DNA of 64,000 bases, taken from assembly GCA_015143295.1 (NCBI GenBank), contig CM026570.1, forward strand, positions 9,324,047 through 9,388,046, in the 5' to 3' direction. Below are positions 1 through 10,405 of this stretch, piece by piece. The stretch is from Tetracentron sinense (lineage: Eukaryota; Streptophyta; Magnoliopsida; Trochodendrales; Trochodendraceae). A program made the translations under genes and the position numbers. The notes beneath the pieces were generated by a model. The model had not been told where the DNA came from, searched no databases, and worked only from the letters and a program-made list of their open reading frames with translations. Within the stretch, counting starts at the first letter, position 1, and each line of letters opens with the position of its first letter.

Positions 1-1550
1 TTCAACTTGATTAGATGACTTGCTATGTGGATTTTTTTGTGTTTGGTGTCATTTCCATGCTTCATGCCTTGGATATTGTACTAATGCTCTAATACACTGA
101 ATTTTACAAAAACTTTATAGAGACATTAGTAACATAATAGTCATTTCATTATTATTTTATCATCAAAATTATTAAGAGTACATTTGGTTGTAACCTTTAG
201 GCTAACAATCTCCCCATTTTTGATGATAACATAATAATGTAATGAAATAGGAATAAACTCCCCCTCAATATATAAATTCAATAAAAAATTTAAGATAAGC
301 CCCCCCTAAGCATATGCATTAATGAATTTCAATAGATTCAAGATATAAATTATATTCCTTTGCATAAGTTATTCACAACCATGCATTCATTAGTACATGA
401 TACCAATTTAAATATATCATTCATAAGCATTTGGTACCAATTTATATTTACACACACAATACCAAAATTCAATTTCTTTGCATAAGTCATTCACAAGAAA
501 TTGATACAAATATAAATAATTCATTCATAGTTGATACCAAAATGATAAATGATTCTAAAAAGAGCATAAGAAATGTATTATCATATATAGATGTGTCAAA
601 AGAGAACAAAAGGTACACAAGTGCACTAAGCACTACAAAAAACATACATCCAATATACATTTCATTCAAAAAGACCAAAAAAACATAGAATTTAACATTT
701 CATTCTCCTTTCTTTCTCCCCCTGGCATCATCAAAAACAATCTACTCCTCAATTTCAATGGGGGTAATCTTAGGTTCCATGGGTTCAAAAGTGAAGTGCT
801 TCTTGACATCCTACATTTCAAGAGCTAGCCCATTCACTTGAGATGCTAATTGGTGGAGTATAGATCCAGGTCCCTGAGCTTCTGGTCAACCGACTCAGTG
901 AGACCTTTGATGAGGAAGACCTCATCACTCAACTTTTGAATCTACTCAAAATTGTCATTTTTGCTTTCTTCTCCACTGACTCTGTAGTACCCGATTCTTC
1001 AATTCGCCCACATCCACATTCCACACTCAAATCATCAAGTCTAGTCTCAATAGACTTGAACCTCTCTCTAACTTCTGTCTAGAGACACTCACCATACCAG
1101 TCCCGATGGAGTCTATCTTCTCCCGAACTTCTGCCTGAAAGCTCACCGTGCTAGTCCTAAGGGAGTCTATCTTGCCTATCAGAAGGCAGACTAGATCATC
1201 ATCAATTGAAGACCTCCTGGGGGGACATAGGCTAGGTAGAAGGTCCACCTTCCTCCATATGAGGTGGAACCTCTCTCTGAGGTGAGAGCCTCTCTCTCTC
1301 GGAGTCTCTGTAGGGGTCACTGGGGCCTTTGAAGGAGTGCCTAAGGGAGTGTCAAGTGATGATCCAGTGTCGAGGGTGCTTCTGCTTCTCTTTCTCTATA
1401 GAGCTGTAGCAGTGGTATCCTCTGGAATTGGCTCTCTCTCTGCTGCTGCTGAAGATGGCGACTCACCAATGGGGCTTCTACTAGTTGCATTTTCTTTTAA
1501 ACTCACTTTCTTCAAGGGGAAGACATGTGTTATTGTTTTTCAATATTAAG
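1..1550 (-). mobile_element. Copia-type LTR retrotransposon remnant, 3' end (truncated by window edge)
   Basis: Read on the minus strand, positions 235-200 give a run of the type GATAACATCA, then AAAATGGGGAGAT, then TGTTAGC. This is the layout of a polypurine tract followed by a 3' LTR starting TGTT, as in plant Ty1/copia (Sirevirus-like) elements. A second GATGATGCCAGGGGGAGAA-like block lies at about 735-708. Minus-strand reading around 1500-1030 gives broken Ser/Pro/Glu-rich coding sequence with a frameshift or stop near 1400. The LTR would run leftward from about 207 off the window. I cannot see RT or integrase. The class is inferred from the boundary motif and not proven. Confidence 0.5.
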
Positions 1551-1654
1551 AGAAAGACACGAATTTTGCACCAACACTTTGTTCACTCATAAAAGGGTAT
1601 ATTAACAAAGAGAGTGCTGTTAACATTATCCTTCATTTTTTAACTATGTGTCAG

Positions 1655-1831
1655 GTCGTCAATGAAGATGACAGTGAGAGCTCGGAGGATGAGGCATCAG
1701 ACATGGTTGTTGATAAACCCTGTCCCGGGTTGAAACTAAAGCTAAATGACAAATCAAGTGAACAGAAGCCCAGAGAAATTGTAGCAGAAGATGAATGGTC
1801 GGTAGTTGCGAAAAGGCGTAAGAGGTATTAG
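1655..1831 (+). CDS. TSR2: TSR2-like pre-rRNA-processing protein, last exon only
   Basis: A splice acceptor (TGTGTCAG) ends at 1654 and opens a frame reading VVNEDDSESSEDEASDMVVD, ending with DEWSVVAKRRKRY and a TAG at 1829-1831. An acidic stretch followed by MVVD and a C-terminal D-[EG]-W-[ST]-VV-x-x-[RK]R signature is typical of plant TSR2. This protein escorts Rps26/eS26 and is needed for 20S pre-rRNA processing in 40S subunit assembly. About 58 residues are present; the family is around 200 aa, so the N-terminal TSR2 core must lie upstream. The 100 bp before the acceptor look like intron, and beyond that lies a copia-type remnant on the opposite strand, so the intron seems to carry a transposon. 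The gene could equally be broken if the upstream exons are missing; only sequence left of the window can tell. A SINE sits in the 3' UTR, about 38 bp after the stop. Confidence 0.68.
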   Translation, partial: VVNEDDSESSEDEASDMVVDKPCPGLKLKLNDKSSEQKPREIVAEDEWSVVAKRRKRY

Positions 1832-1869
1832 GTCGAATTGCGAATATGATGTTAGGGTTTTCTTTGTCC

Positions 1870-2043
1870 TTTTTTTTTTTTTTGGTTCAAGATTTACGTT
1901 TAGGCCGCAACGCTGGTTAGGTGTTAGTATCTGTTCAGTTAGTGGGCGGGTGGAGAGTATATACAAACTTCTACCCTCTCGGGAATGGAACCCGGTACCT
2001 CCCCCCAAAGCAGGAGATACACTACCCACTGGGACAAAGCCCT
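1870..2043 (-). mobile_element. tRNA-derived SINE (family 1) in the 3' UTR of the TSR2-like gene
   Basis: The poly-A tail appears as a T run at 1870-1883. On the minus strand a near-consensus A box (TGTCCCAGTGG, 10 of 11) lies near the start and a B box (GGTTCCATTCC, 10 of 11) follows. The body is flanked by a 14-bp target-site duplication, GGTTTTCTTTGTCC (1856-1869) and GGTTTTCTTTATCC (2044-2057), with one mismatch. It begins about 38 bp after the TSR2-like stop codon. Confidence 0.85.
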
Positions 2044-2057
2044 GGTTTTCTTTATCC

Positions 2058-2580
2058 TTTTACCACCCTTAAATATTTGATTTTCCAAGGTCTGATATGT
2101 ACGTACTACTATTTAAACACTTATGATATTTGCTGATACTCAAATGTGAGGTTATCTGTTTTAAGTGTTGGGTTTAATTTTCTGGCTCCATTTCAAGCAG
2201 TTAAAAGGTGTTGAGTAGAGCAATGAATGATCTTTAACTTAACATAATGAAGTGAATTGTGAATCAGATTGTCAAAACTAACTTCTTGTGCACTAGCTAC
2301 TTTATACTTGCTAGCATAGCAATTACTGGTTTGGTGTGATGATTTCAAGTGAGACTGCATGTTTTGCTGCATAACAACTACATCACTAATTGAGCCTTGA
2401 GGTCTCCTTCTATTATTCTTTCTGACAAAATATTCAAATACCTAAGAATTATTTGTTGAAATTGTTAATGAATTGATTTTCAATTTTTAGTGATAAGTAG
2501 ATGAATGCACAAGGAGTTAAAAAGAGTATGGAAGCTATAGCATTCTCAATTTAGTGTGGTTTTATAGCGATGGTTCAAAC
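2058..2580. other. Intergenic stretch with no recognised gene
   Basis: AT-rich sequence between the SINE and the next transposon. I see no splice-consistent coding exon, RNA gene or clear repeat. It may include the distal 3' flank of the TSR2-like gene. Confidence 0.5.
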
Positions 2581-2583
2581 TAA

Positions 2584-4392
2584 GGTGGCGTTTGGATAGA
2601 CTTCCCCAGCTACTTACTTTTATGGACTTCTAACTTTAGAAAGTCAAAGTAGGCCAACTACATGTTTTGTTTGCCACTTTCATTTTCCCTTCCTAAGAAA
2701 GTAAAAGTGAAGGAAAGTTGAAAAGTAAGCTGAGGTAGCTTCCATGGGAAGTCCATATATAGTTTTCTACATAAAGTTGACGGAATGTCCGGAAATAATC
2801 GTATGTAGATAAACAAACCGGAAACCACCCGGATTTTTCTAAATGACAGGGTTTTCCTAAATGATACTCTTAAGGTTCAACTATAAAATATATATATTTT
2901 GAAATATTAAAATAATATTTAACTCTAGTTAAGAATTTATAACATTAGGGTTAATAATTTTTTAATATTTCTTTTTAAAACTAAAATTATATTTTTGAAC
3001 CTCAAGAGTTTGTGAATCTTAATTAACCATAGTTAGTGTAAAAAGGGACACATGGCAACCTATAGGCAAGCATTAACTATGGTTTAGGTTAATTAACTTA
3101 AGATTAATTTTTTTTAATACCAAAGGTAGATGGATGAACCCTAGGGGTGAGTGAATCTTAACCACAGTTAGTGGGTGTTAAAAGGGTCACGTGGTAACTT
3201 ATAGGCATGCGCATTAACTGTGATTTAGGTTAGTCAACCCAAGATTATTTTTTTTTTAAAAAAATTCTAAAAAACAAGGGTAGATGATTCCTAGGGATGA
3301 GTGAATCTTAACCACCATTAGTGGGTGTTAAAGAGGACATTTGGCAACCTATAGGCACACACGTTAACTGTGGTTTAGGTTAGTCAATCCGAGGTTAATG
3401 TTTTTCTCTAAAAACAAGGGTAGATGGATGAACCCTAGGGATGAGTGAATCTTAACCACAGTTAGTGGGTGTTAAAGGGGACACGTGGCAACTAATAGGC
3501 ATGTGCATTAACTGTGGTTTAGGTTAGTCAACCCAAGATTAAAAAATAAAGGTAGATGGGTGAACCCTAGGGGTGGATGAACACTAACCATGGTTAGTGG
3601 GTGTTAAAGGGGACATGTGGCAACTTGTAGGTGTGCACATTAACTGTGCTTTAGGTTAGTAAATCCAAGGTTAAATTTTTTTTTCTTTAAAAAAAAGGTA
3701 GGTGGATGAACCCTAGGGATGAGTGAATCTCAACCACAGTTAGTGGGTGTTAAAGGGGACATGTGGCAATCTGTAAGCGTGCGTGTTAACTATGGTTGAA
3801 GTTAGTTAATACAAGGTTAATATTAAAAAAAAAAACCAAAAATCAAGGATAGATGGATGAACCCTAGAGGAGAGTGAATCTTAACTATAGTTAAATGGTT
3901 GTTAAAATAGATTCGTGTCAAACAAGTCCCCCGCGTGCGCGTTCCACTAGGCGGTTATCTCTCTTCAGCTGGAGCTCCGGTTTATAATTTTTTTTTTGGT
4001 TTAAGAGCTCTGGTTTATAGTTAATCTCTTGTTTTAAAGCGTGCAAATACTAGAGTAACATGATAAAAACAAATGAGGGTGACTCAACAATGCAACAATG
4101 GTTGATGGTGTCGGCTTCACCGCATAATAGCCATGGGCCGAACCTTGGTTTTATACCATGTATAAAACTTTCAAAAGTTACTTTCTGTATGTGTAAACCA
4201 AACATAAATTGAATTTTTGGGTTTTTTAAAGTTACTTTTTTTTTTATGTATAAACCAATTTTTTTTCATGTATAAACTAAACGCTATTTTCTCTTTTGAA
4301 TGACTTTGTCAACTTTCTCAGGAGTTACTTCGCAAGAAGTAACTACTCCAGAGGAAGTATTTCTCCTCTCGGAAGTCTATCCCAACGAGCCC
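2584..4392. mobile_element. PIF/Harbinger-like nonautonomous element with internal tandem repeats
   Basis: The left end reads GGTGGCGTTTGGATAGACTT. The right end, reverse-complemented, reads GGGCTCGTTGGGATAGACTT, so the two ends match imperfectly over about 22 bp. Both ends are flanked by the trinucleotide TAA (2581-2583 and 4393-4395), the usual PIF/Harbinger target duplication. No transposase frame is visible. Much of the interior (3005-3915) is a tandem array, so the element has grown by internal amplification or by insertion of an array. Confidence 0.6.
3005..3915. repeat. Tandem array, about 7 copies of a ~144-bp unit
   Basis: The phrase GTGAATCTTAACCACAGTTA followed by GTGGGTGTTAAAGGGGACA recurs at about 3012, 3151, 3301, 3444, 3575, 3721 and 3873, giving spacings of 131-151 bp. 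Each unit also carries TAACTGTGGTTTAGGTTAGT and GATGAACCCTAGGG. Units are diverged, which suggests an old array. The unit is related to the GGTTAA/CACGTG module found in MITEs elsewhere in the window. Confidence 0.85.
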
Positions 4393-4919
4393 TAAATCTC
4401 CATACTCTGTAGATCTCAAAAGTAAATGGTATCGCACTCTCTAGTTCAGAAGCAGTTCTACCGCAAGGAAACAGGAGGATTGATGCTTTAAACTCAACTT
4501 CGCCCAAAGTGGTATCCCTCAAACTTCCTAGAATTAAGATTTACCTGAAACCTGTACACATAATTTCTGACTATGTATGCTCAACAAAGTCTGTAGCGAC
4601 TCGGTGGAAGTCTCATTTATGGTAAAATCAATCTTTTCAAAATTAGAGTTTCGTATCTCTAAGCTTAGACCATGTAATTGGCTCCGTAGTTTTTTTTTTT
4701 TTTGGTTAAATTGGCTTCGTAGTTCAATGCTTGATATGCATGTGAAATTCAAGCATATATATATGTTTAATAAACTATTTCTTCTTCTTCTTCTTACGCC
4801 CCGCCTCTTGCACCAGTGGTGGGGGTGTGGTCTCTCGGTAAATGATATCCAACCCCAAAAAAAATAAAACTATTATTTATTTTTATTATTATTATTTTTT
4901 TAAAGTGGTACACAGTATT
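4393..4919 (+). mobile_element. Spacer with a truncated SINE (family 2) at 4797-4866
   Basis: Most of this stretch shows nothing recognisable. At about 4797-4866 the sequence CGCCTCTTGCACCAGTGG, GGGGTGTGG and a short poly-A resembles the head of the SINE at 44836-45022, with an internal deletion that removes the B-box region. The strand given is for the SINE fragment. Confidence 0.45.
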
Positions 4920-5170
4920 GCCAAAGGAAAATAATCACCTCCTGGGTGGGTAAGTAGGTGAGGGAGGAGGGGCTTCTTGGGTCTCCTTTTCATGTCCTGT
5001 GTCCCCCTTTAACTGTGGTTAAGGTTCACTAACTCCTAGAGTTTCTATCCTTTGTTTTTTAAAAAATAAAATAAAAAAATTTAACTATAGAATTAAGAAT
5101 TAACCTGAGTTCCCGGCATGGCAGTTTTGTGAGAGCGAGTAGCAATAGTTCCCTCCCTCCTTGCCCGTGG
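4920..5170. repeat. Dispersed repeat, copy 1 (pairs with 7200-7460)
   Basis: This stretch and 7200-7460 share the order CACCTCC, GAGGAGG(T)G, GGGTCTC, a TGTGTCCC block, ACTRTRGTTAAGRTT, an A-rich centre and GTGAGAGCGA. Both copies carry the TGTGTCCC...GGTTAAG module seen in many repeats here. No protein coding is evident. Confidence 0.6.
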
Positions 5171-5690
5171 AGCGAACTGTTGCTCATTGCAAGAAGTCCG
5201 TGTACAATGGTGTATTGGGCATGCCTCTTCACAACCCAAAAATGACCTCTTCGAAAATTACACCTACAGATATTCGAAGTCAGTAACTATAGCTGCTCAT
5301 GTCATGAGAAGCGGTAGCATGCAGGAACAGGAGCATCAATAGCAAGAATCCTAAGATTGAAGCAGGACCTCAATCTGGCTGTGACGAAATAGGTGAATTC
5401 TAAAAGAAAATTTTAATTTGTCTTTTACAACTCTTACTAATATAATTTTTTAAATTCCTTTTATTTTGAGTTTAAATAAAAGTGAGGCTATGCTTCACGG
5501 CGTAAAGTAAAGCTTCATTTTTCGTGTAAGCGGTGGCAACCTTATAACTATGTATGGAATTTACAAAATTGTCACCGCTTCTCCTTATTGAGCAATGCTA
5601 GGTCTACGTTCTAGTTATCCAGACAATAGTAGACAGTACCGGAAAGTGGACATACACATAGCATTGCTCCTCCATAATATAAAAGGCATC
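5171..5690. other. Intergenic stretch with no recognised gene
   Basis: No coding exon seen. The part at about 5460-5640 resembles sequence at 6070-6350 beyond the next MITE (a GTCACCGCTT-type motif and runs of AAAGTG), so the MITE may have inserted into an older repeat. Confidence 0.4.
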
Positions 5691-6070
5691 AAATCCTCTC
5701 CGGTGATAACCGGATTTTGCAAATCCGGTTATCACCCCTAGAGGTCACCACGTGTCTCCTTTGACACCCCTTAACCGTGGGGAAGGTTCACCCAACCCTA
5801 GGGTTCACCCACCTATTTTTGGTTTTTTTTTAAAAATAATAATTCTTTTTTTAAAATTAAAAAACTGTTTTTAGAGTTTTTTTAATATTAAAAACAGTTT
5901 TTTAATTTTTAAAAAAGAATTATTATTTTTTAAAAAAAACCAAAAATAGGTGGGTGAACCCTAAGGTTGGGTGAATCTTACCCATGGTTAATGGGAGTCA
6001 AAGAAGACACGTGGTGACCTCTAGGGGTGATAACCGGATTTGCAAAATCCGGTTATCACCGAGAGGATTT
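5691..6070. mobile_element. Fold-back MITE, GGTTATCACC family, copy a (full length)
   Basis: The element is nearly a perfect inverted repeat along its whole 380 bp. The left arm starts AAATCCTCTCCGGTGATAAC and the right arm ends with its complement. Inside each arm are ACGTGTC, a GGTTAA block and a central AT-rich palindrome with GTTTTTAGAGT near the middle. No coding capacity. A transcript would fold into a hairpin of about 170 bp. Confidence 0.9.
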
Positions 6071-6590
6071 GCTGCCAATATAAAAGTGTCACCCTCCTAC
6101 ATTAAAAAGGAAAGTTCCACTTTTCCGTCATTCAAAACTACACTCTTTTGAGATTAAATACAAAGCAGGCTCGGCTTGAAGGCAAAAAAGCGGAGCTCCC
6201 GTAACCTTGTAATTTGGCAGTTTGCAAATTGTCACTGTTTTTTTTCATAATTACAAAAGTACCACCGCTCTACACATAAAAGGGGAGCTCGACTTTTTTG
6301 ATGTGAAGCTGATTTTCGCCTCAAAATTACGGCCCTTTATTTTGAGATTAACTATGAATAAGAGTTTCGGTTAATCAGACAACTAAAGCAACCCGAAAAA
6401 ATGCGTTGCAAAGGGGTATTTATGGGAAAAATTAGTGTTAAAAGATACATTTCTTTGTCTTCGTAATCACCAAACTATCACTACTCAAGGCATTTTTGGG
6501 TTGCTCGGATTAATTGTTCAACTGTAGCTCGTCTTCATATATTAACACAGTCAGACCTAAGACCTAAGGTTACTTCTAAGGTGTCATAAG
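6071..6590. other. Intergenic stretch with no recognised gene
   Basis: Partly related to 5460-5640. No open frame, splice-consistent exon or RNA gene recognised. Confidence 0.4.
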
Positions 6591-6598
6591 GGTAAACT

Positions 6599-7032
6599 TA
6601 GGGCTGTATTCAGGCCGGGCTTTTTCAAGTTTGGCTAAGCCTGGCTCGGCTTGGAAGGATTTCATTTAGCTAGAAGCTTGGCTCGGCCCGAATTGATTCA
6701 AGCTCGAGCCGGGCTTGCTTGGCTCAAGCTTGGCTTGAATACTTTATTTTTATTTTTTTTATTTTTAAATAATATTTTATATTATTTATGTATAATAATG
6801 ATATATATAAATAATATTTTTATTTTTTTAATAATATTCGAGCCGAGCCGAGTTCGGGCTGAACTGAGCCTCAATCGAGCTGGGCTTCGAGTCGAGCTAA
6901 GCCGCACAGGGGTTGGCCCGAGCTCAGCTTGATTGAGTTTTTGGGTTTTTTTTCAGGCTTGGCTTGACCCGTTCGAGCCTAAAATTCGGGCCGAGCCACA
7001 CCAATGGGCCAATCGGGCTTTGTGCAGCCCTA
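6599..7032. mobile_element. hAT-like nonautonomous element, TAGGGCTG family, copy 1
   Basis: The ends read TAGGGCTG and CAGCCCTA, a perfect 8-bp terminal inverted repeat of hAT type. The flanks are GGTAAACT (6591-6598) and GGTAAACC (7033-7040), a 7-of-8 match to an 8-bp target duplication. The interior is made of repeated GGCTCGGCTTG/CAAGCTCGAGC motifs in both orientations around an AT-rich core. No transposase. Confidence 0.85.
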
Positions 7033-7199
7033 GGTAAACCCACTCAATCTTTTATTTTCTCTATCTATTCTTACTTATTTTCCCAGCAACAAAAACAGGA
7101 ATAGAGAAATAAGCATAGGATTTATGCAACCACATTGCAAAATCAACACTAAGCAAAAACGAAGCACACAGAAATGAAGATGTTTTAGCTTTTTTATTT

Positions 7200-7460
7200 T
7201 GGTAAATTATCACCTCCTCCGTCAGTGACGCGAGGAGGTGCTTCTCGGGTCTCATTTTAATCTCATGTGTCCCTCTTTTGATTCAATTTAACTATAGTTA
7301 AGATTTACTAACCCTAAGATTCACCCATCTACATTTGGTTTTTAAAAAAATAAAATAAACAAAATTTTAGCCATAGGATTTAAACAAAAATTAACTAGAG
7401 TTCTTGTAGTTGAATTGGCTTTGTGAGAGCGAAGAGCAGTAGTTCGCTCCTGGCAAGTGG
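7200..7460. repeat. Dispersed repeat, copy 2 (pairs with 4920-5170)
   Basis: Shares the same ordered motifs as 4920-5170, including GAGGAGGTGCTTC, TGTGTCCC, AACTATAGTTAAGATT and GTGAGAGCGA. Noncoding. Confidence 0.6.
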
Positions 7461-7753
7461 GGGCAATAGTCTTTTATTTTGTAGAGTTTGAACCTTAACC
7501 TTAATTGAGTTAGGATGGGCAACAGCGAGCGCTGTTGCCGTTTGTGTCTTAAAAAGGTTGGCCAATCATTTTGTTGATGTGGGTCCACTGTCCACCTGTA
7601 TTGAATGTGAGGCCTGTCTTTTTTAAGACACGGTCGAGCTATTTTCCATCCGACCTCAACCTTAACCGCAACCCTAAAATATAAAAATACTCCTTCTCAT
7701 TTGACATGTAATCATTAACTGGGATTCATGCTTCTCTATACAATTTTAAAATA
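7461..7753. other. Intergenic stretch with no recognised gene
   Basis: Contains a short dispersed inverted match (AAAAAGGTTGG / TTTTTTAAGACAC) but nothing I can classify. Confidence 0.35.
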
Positions 7754-7917
7754 GGACTTTGCTAGGGCCGACACCTCCGACACCGTGCAAAAGGGCTGAC
7801 ACCTCCGACACCGTGCATGCATGCACGGGATTTCAGATGGGGTTCATGTTCACATGGTAAGCCCCACCTGCAATCCCGTGCATCCATGCATGGTCTTGGA
7901 AGTCTCGGCCCTTTTAT
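7754..7917. mobile_element. Small fold-back element, GGACTTTGCTA family, copy 1
   Basis: Starts GGACTTTGCTAGGGCCGA and holds CATGCACGGGATTTCAG opposite its rough complement, with GGCCC at the right. A GGGCTGACACCTCCGACACC phrase is duplicated inside the left arm. It resembles the better-preserved element at 46538-46709 and a remnant at about 8285-8345. Confidence 0.6.
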
Positions 7918-7949
7918 ATTCTCACTAATATTTTCCTTTAAAATATACC

Positions 7950-8270
7950 GAATCTTTTACTAGGATAACCACATTTGTCAAATCCAGTTATCATCCCTGA
8001 GGTCGTCATGTGTCCATTTTGCTATCCCTAATTATGGTTAAGATTTACCCACTTTTAAGGTTCACCCACCAATCCTTGTTTTTAGAAAAAAAACATTAAT
8101 TCTTTATTTAAATATTTTAATATTAAAAAAACTCTGAAAATAGTTTTTTAATTTAAATTTTTTTTTTTTTTTTCTAAAAACCATGGATGAGTGGATGAAC
8201 CTTAGAGTTAAGGGGTGTTAAAAGGAACACATGACGAGTGATTACTGGATTTGCCAAATCTGTTATCACT
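7950..8270. mobile_element. Fold-back MITE, GGTTATCACC family, copy b
   Basis: The left arm holds GATAACCACATTTGTCAAAT and AGTTATCATCCCTGAGG. The right arm holds ATTACTGGATTTGCCAAATC and TGTTATCACT. An AT-rich palindromic core lies between. Diverged from copy a and missing the outermost right end. Confidence 0.7.
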
Positions 8271-8713
8271 AGGGGTGGGTGAATCTTGAGACCGTCTTAG
8301 GGCGAGAACACCAAGGCCGTGCTCGCCGGGATTTCAGGTGGACCACCCTCTTGGAGCTCATGCCCTTTTGCAGCCACCTTGGAGCTAATTCTTCTCTTGA
8401 TCTTCTTCATATATGTATCTCTCCTAATTCTGACCATGCAGATGAATGGGAAACATCACACGAAACGGTCGTCCAATCCCTAAAGTCTACAAGATCCATG
8501 ACGGCTGATCTATGTGATATTTTAATCAGGTGTCTCGCTATCCATCAGATCAAGCATGCTAGAAAATGTGATGCAGAAACCCCGGACGAAATAGCGGACG
8601 AACAAAGCATTGATGAGTTCATTTTATTTGAATATATACTTCATTCCATCAACCTTACTCCACCAAGAACATCAACAACATATCTCCAACTCTAATTCTC
8701 TCCTTCCTCAACA

Positions 8714-10405
8714 ATGGCGATCAAGAAAAACATCTCTTCCTCTCTCTTCTCAATCATCTTCACCATCTCTCTAATTCCAGCAAAATCTGATCAGTCTCTC
8801 TCATCAACAAACTCCTTCATCCATGGCGGCGAATGGCGCCTCCTACACGCTAGTATCGGTGTATCAGCCATGCACATGCAGCTTCTGCGCAACAACAAAG
8901 TCGTCATGTTCGACCGTACAGATTTCGGCCGATCCAACCTTTCTCTCCCGTCCGGCCACTGTCGCCATGACCCCTTCGACACTGCCCTCCAAACCGACTG
9001 CACTGCCCACTCTTTAATTTACGATATTGGCTCTAATACAATCCGACCCTTGATGGTGCAGACTGACACCTGGTGTTCCTCCGGCGCTGTTCTTCCCGAC
9101 GGCACACTCGTCCAAACAGGTGGCTATAACGACGGTGACCATGTTGTACGTACTTTAGTCCCATGTGTTAACGATGACTGTGATTGGATTGAGTTCCCCG
9201 GATATCTGTCTGCTCGCCGGTGGTATTCAACTAACCAGATACTTCCCGACGGCCGGATAATCATCGTCGGAGGTCGACGACAGTTTAATTACGAGTTTTA
9301 CCCTCGAAACCGAGATGGGTCTTCGTCATCGTCAACCTCCTTAGGTACTTACTGGTTGAATTTTCTGAGAGAAACTCGAGATAGCAGTGAGAACAATTTA
9401 TACCCATTTCTGCACTTATTACCAGATGGGAATCTGTTCATCTTTGCTAACACGAGATCGATATCATTCGATTACGTTCGTGATCGTGTGGTTAGAGAGT
9501 TCCCGGCAATCCCCGGCGATAATCCTCGGAACTACCCGAGTTCTGGCTCATCTGTCTTGCTTCCACTCCAAATCTCCTTCGACCAGAATAAAGCCGTTGA
9601 AGCAGAGGTCTTGGTTTGCGGTGGTGCACCACGAGAAGCCTTTTCAGAAGTGGCGCGTGGCAATTATGCGCGTGCATGTTCTACTTGCGGACGCTTGAAG
9701 GTCACCGATCAAAATCCTTCCTGGGTAATGGAAGAGCTACCAATGGCGCGTGTAATGAGCGATATGTTGATTCTTCCGACCGGCGACGTTATTATAATCA
9801 ACGGAGCTGGAAGGGGTACGGCCGGTTGGGAAAGTGCAAGGGAACCGGTTACTATACCGGTGATTTACCGTACAAATGTGCCTGGTAACCGGAGATTCAT
9901 GGTTATGAACCAGTCGCCGACACCGAGACTGTACCATTCGTCGGCAGTGTTGTTAGCCGACGGGCGTATTTTAGTTGGTGGCAGCAACCCCCACATGTTC
10001 TACAACTTCACCGGCGTAGAATACCCGACAGAGCTGAGCTTGGAGGCCTATTCGCCGCCGTATCTGGCTCGAGGATATGCAGCGACACGGCCGTGGATTG
10101 TATCTGCTAGCGAGGTTTTGAGGTATGGAGATTCTGTAACGATTACCTTTACCGTGTCAGCGTATCGGGGAGCGCCAGATGTGTCGGTTACGATACTGGC
10201 ACCATCGTTTACGACACACTCGCTAGCAATGAATCAGAGATTGGTGGTGCTGAAGGTGATTGGGGTTAGGGATGTCGGGATCGATACGTATCGGTTGAGT
10301 GCGGTTGGGCTCCCATCGGCTGAAATTGCACCGGCTGGGTACTATCTTCTGTTCGTGGTGCATGCTGGTATACCGAGTCCCGGTACATGGGTGAAGATAC
10401 AGTGA
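8714..10405 (+). CDS. GLOX: Glyoxal/galactose oxidase-like aldehyde oxidase (GLOX), secreted copper-radical enzyme
   Basis: An uninterrupted 563-aa protein. Residues 1-25 look like a signal peptide (basic MAIKKN, then a hydrophobic core ending near AKS). A glyoxal oxidase N-terminal beta-propeller domain follows (about 40-290, with repeated LPDG and GG blades), then a C-terminal DUF1929-type domain (about 455-560). Expected copper-radical residues are visible: C121 (DTWCSSG) and Y171 (RRWYST), which would form the Cys-Tyr cofactor, axial Y407 with H408 (RLYHSS), and H502 (TTHSLAMNQ). Known relatives oxidise aldehydes such as glyoxal or methylglyoxal and release H2O2 in the apoplast; plant members are linked to pollen, wall and defence roles. 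The start at 8714 is chosen because it is the first ATG that gives the signal peptide and it follows a stop-rich 5' region. Length is normal for plant GLOX (about 550-600 aa). No introns or lesions are seen. Confidence 0.95.
   Translation: MAIKKNISSSLFSIIFTISLIPAKSDQSLSSTNSFIHGGEWRLLHASIGVSAMHMQLLRNNKVVMFDRTDFGRSNLSLPSGHCRHDPFDTALQTDCTAHSLIYDIGSNTIRPLMVQTDTWCSSGAVLPDGTLVQTGGYNDGDHVVRTLVPCVNDDCDWIEFPGYLSARRWYSTNQILPDGRIIIVGGRRQFNYEFYPRNRDGSSSSSTSLGTYWLNFLRETRDSSENNLYPFLHLLPDGNLFIFANTRSISFDYVRDRVVREFPAIPGDNPRNYPSSGSSVLLPLQISFDQNKAVEAEVLVCGGAPREAFSEVARGNYARACSTCGRLKVTDQNPSWVMEELPMARVMSDMLILPTGDVIIINGAGRGTAGWESAREPVTIPVIYRTNVPGNRRFMVMNQSPTPRLYHSSAVLLADGRILVGGSNPHMFYNFTGVEYPTELSLEAYSPPYLARGYAATRPWIVSASEVLRYGDSVTITFTVSAYRGAPDVSVTILAPSFTTHSLAMNQRLVVLKVIGVRDVGIDTYRLSAVGLPSAEIAPAGYYLLFVVHAGIPSPGTWVKIQ

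Noticed and set aside
3005..3915. CRISPR-like array
   Set aside because: Units are diverged, contiguous and without unique spacers, in a plant genome; a tandem repeat.
8279..8695. Open frame of 138 codons just upstream of GLOX
   Set aside because: No domain, begins in a MITE/fold-back remnant, and has low-complexity content. More likely GLOX promoter and 5' UTR.
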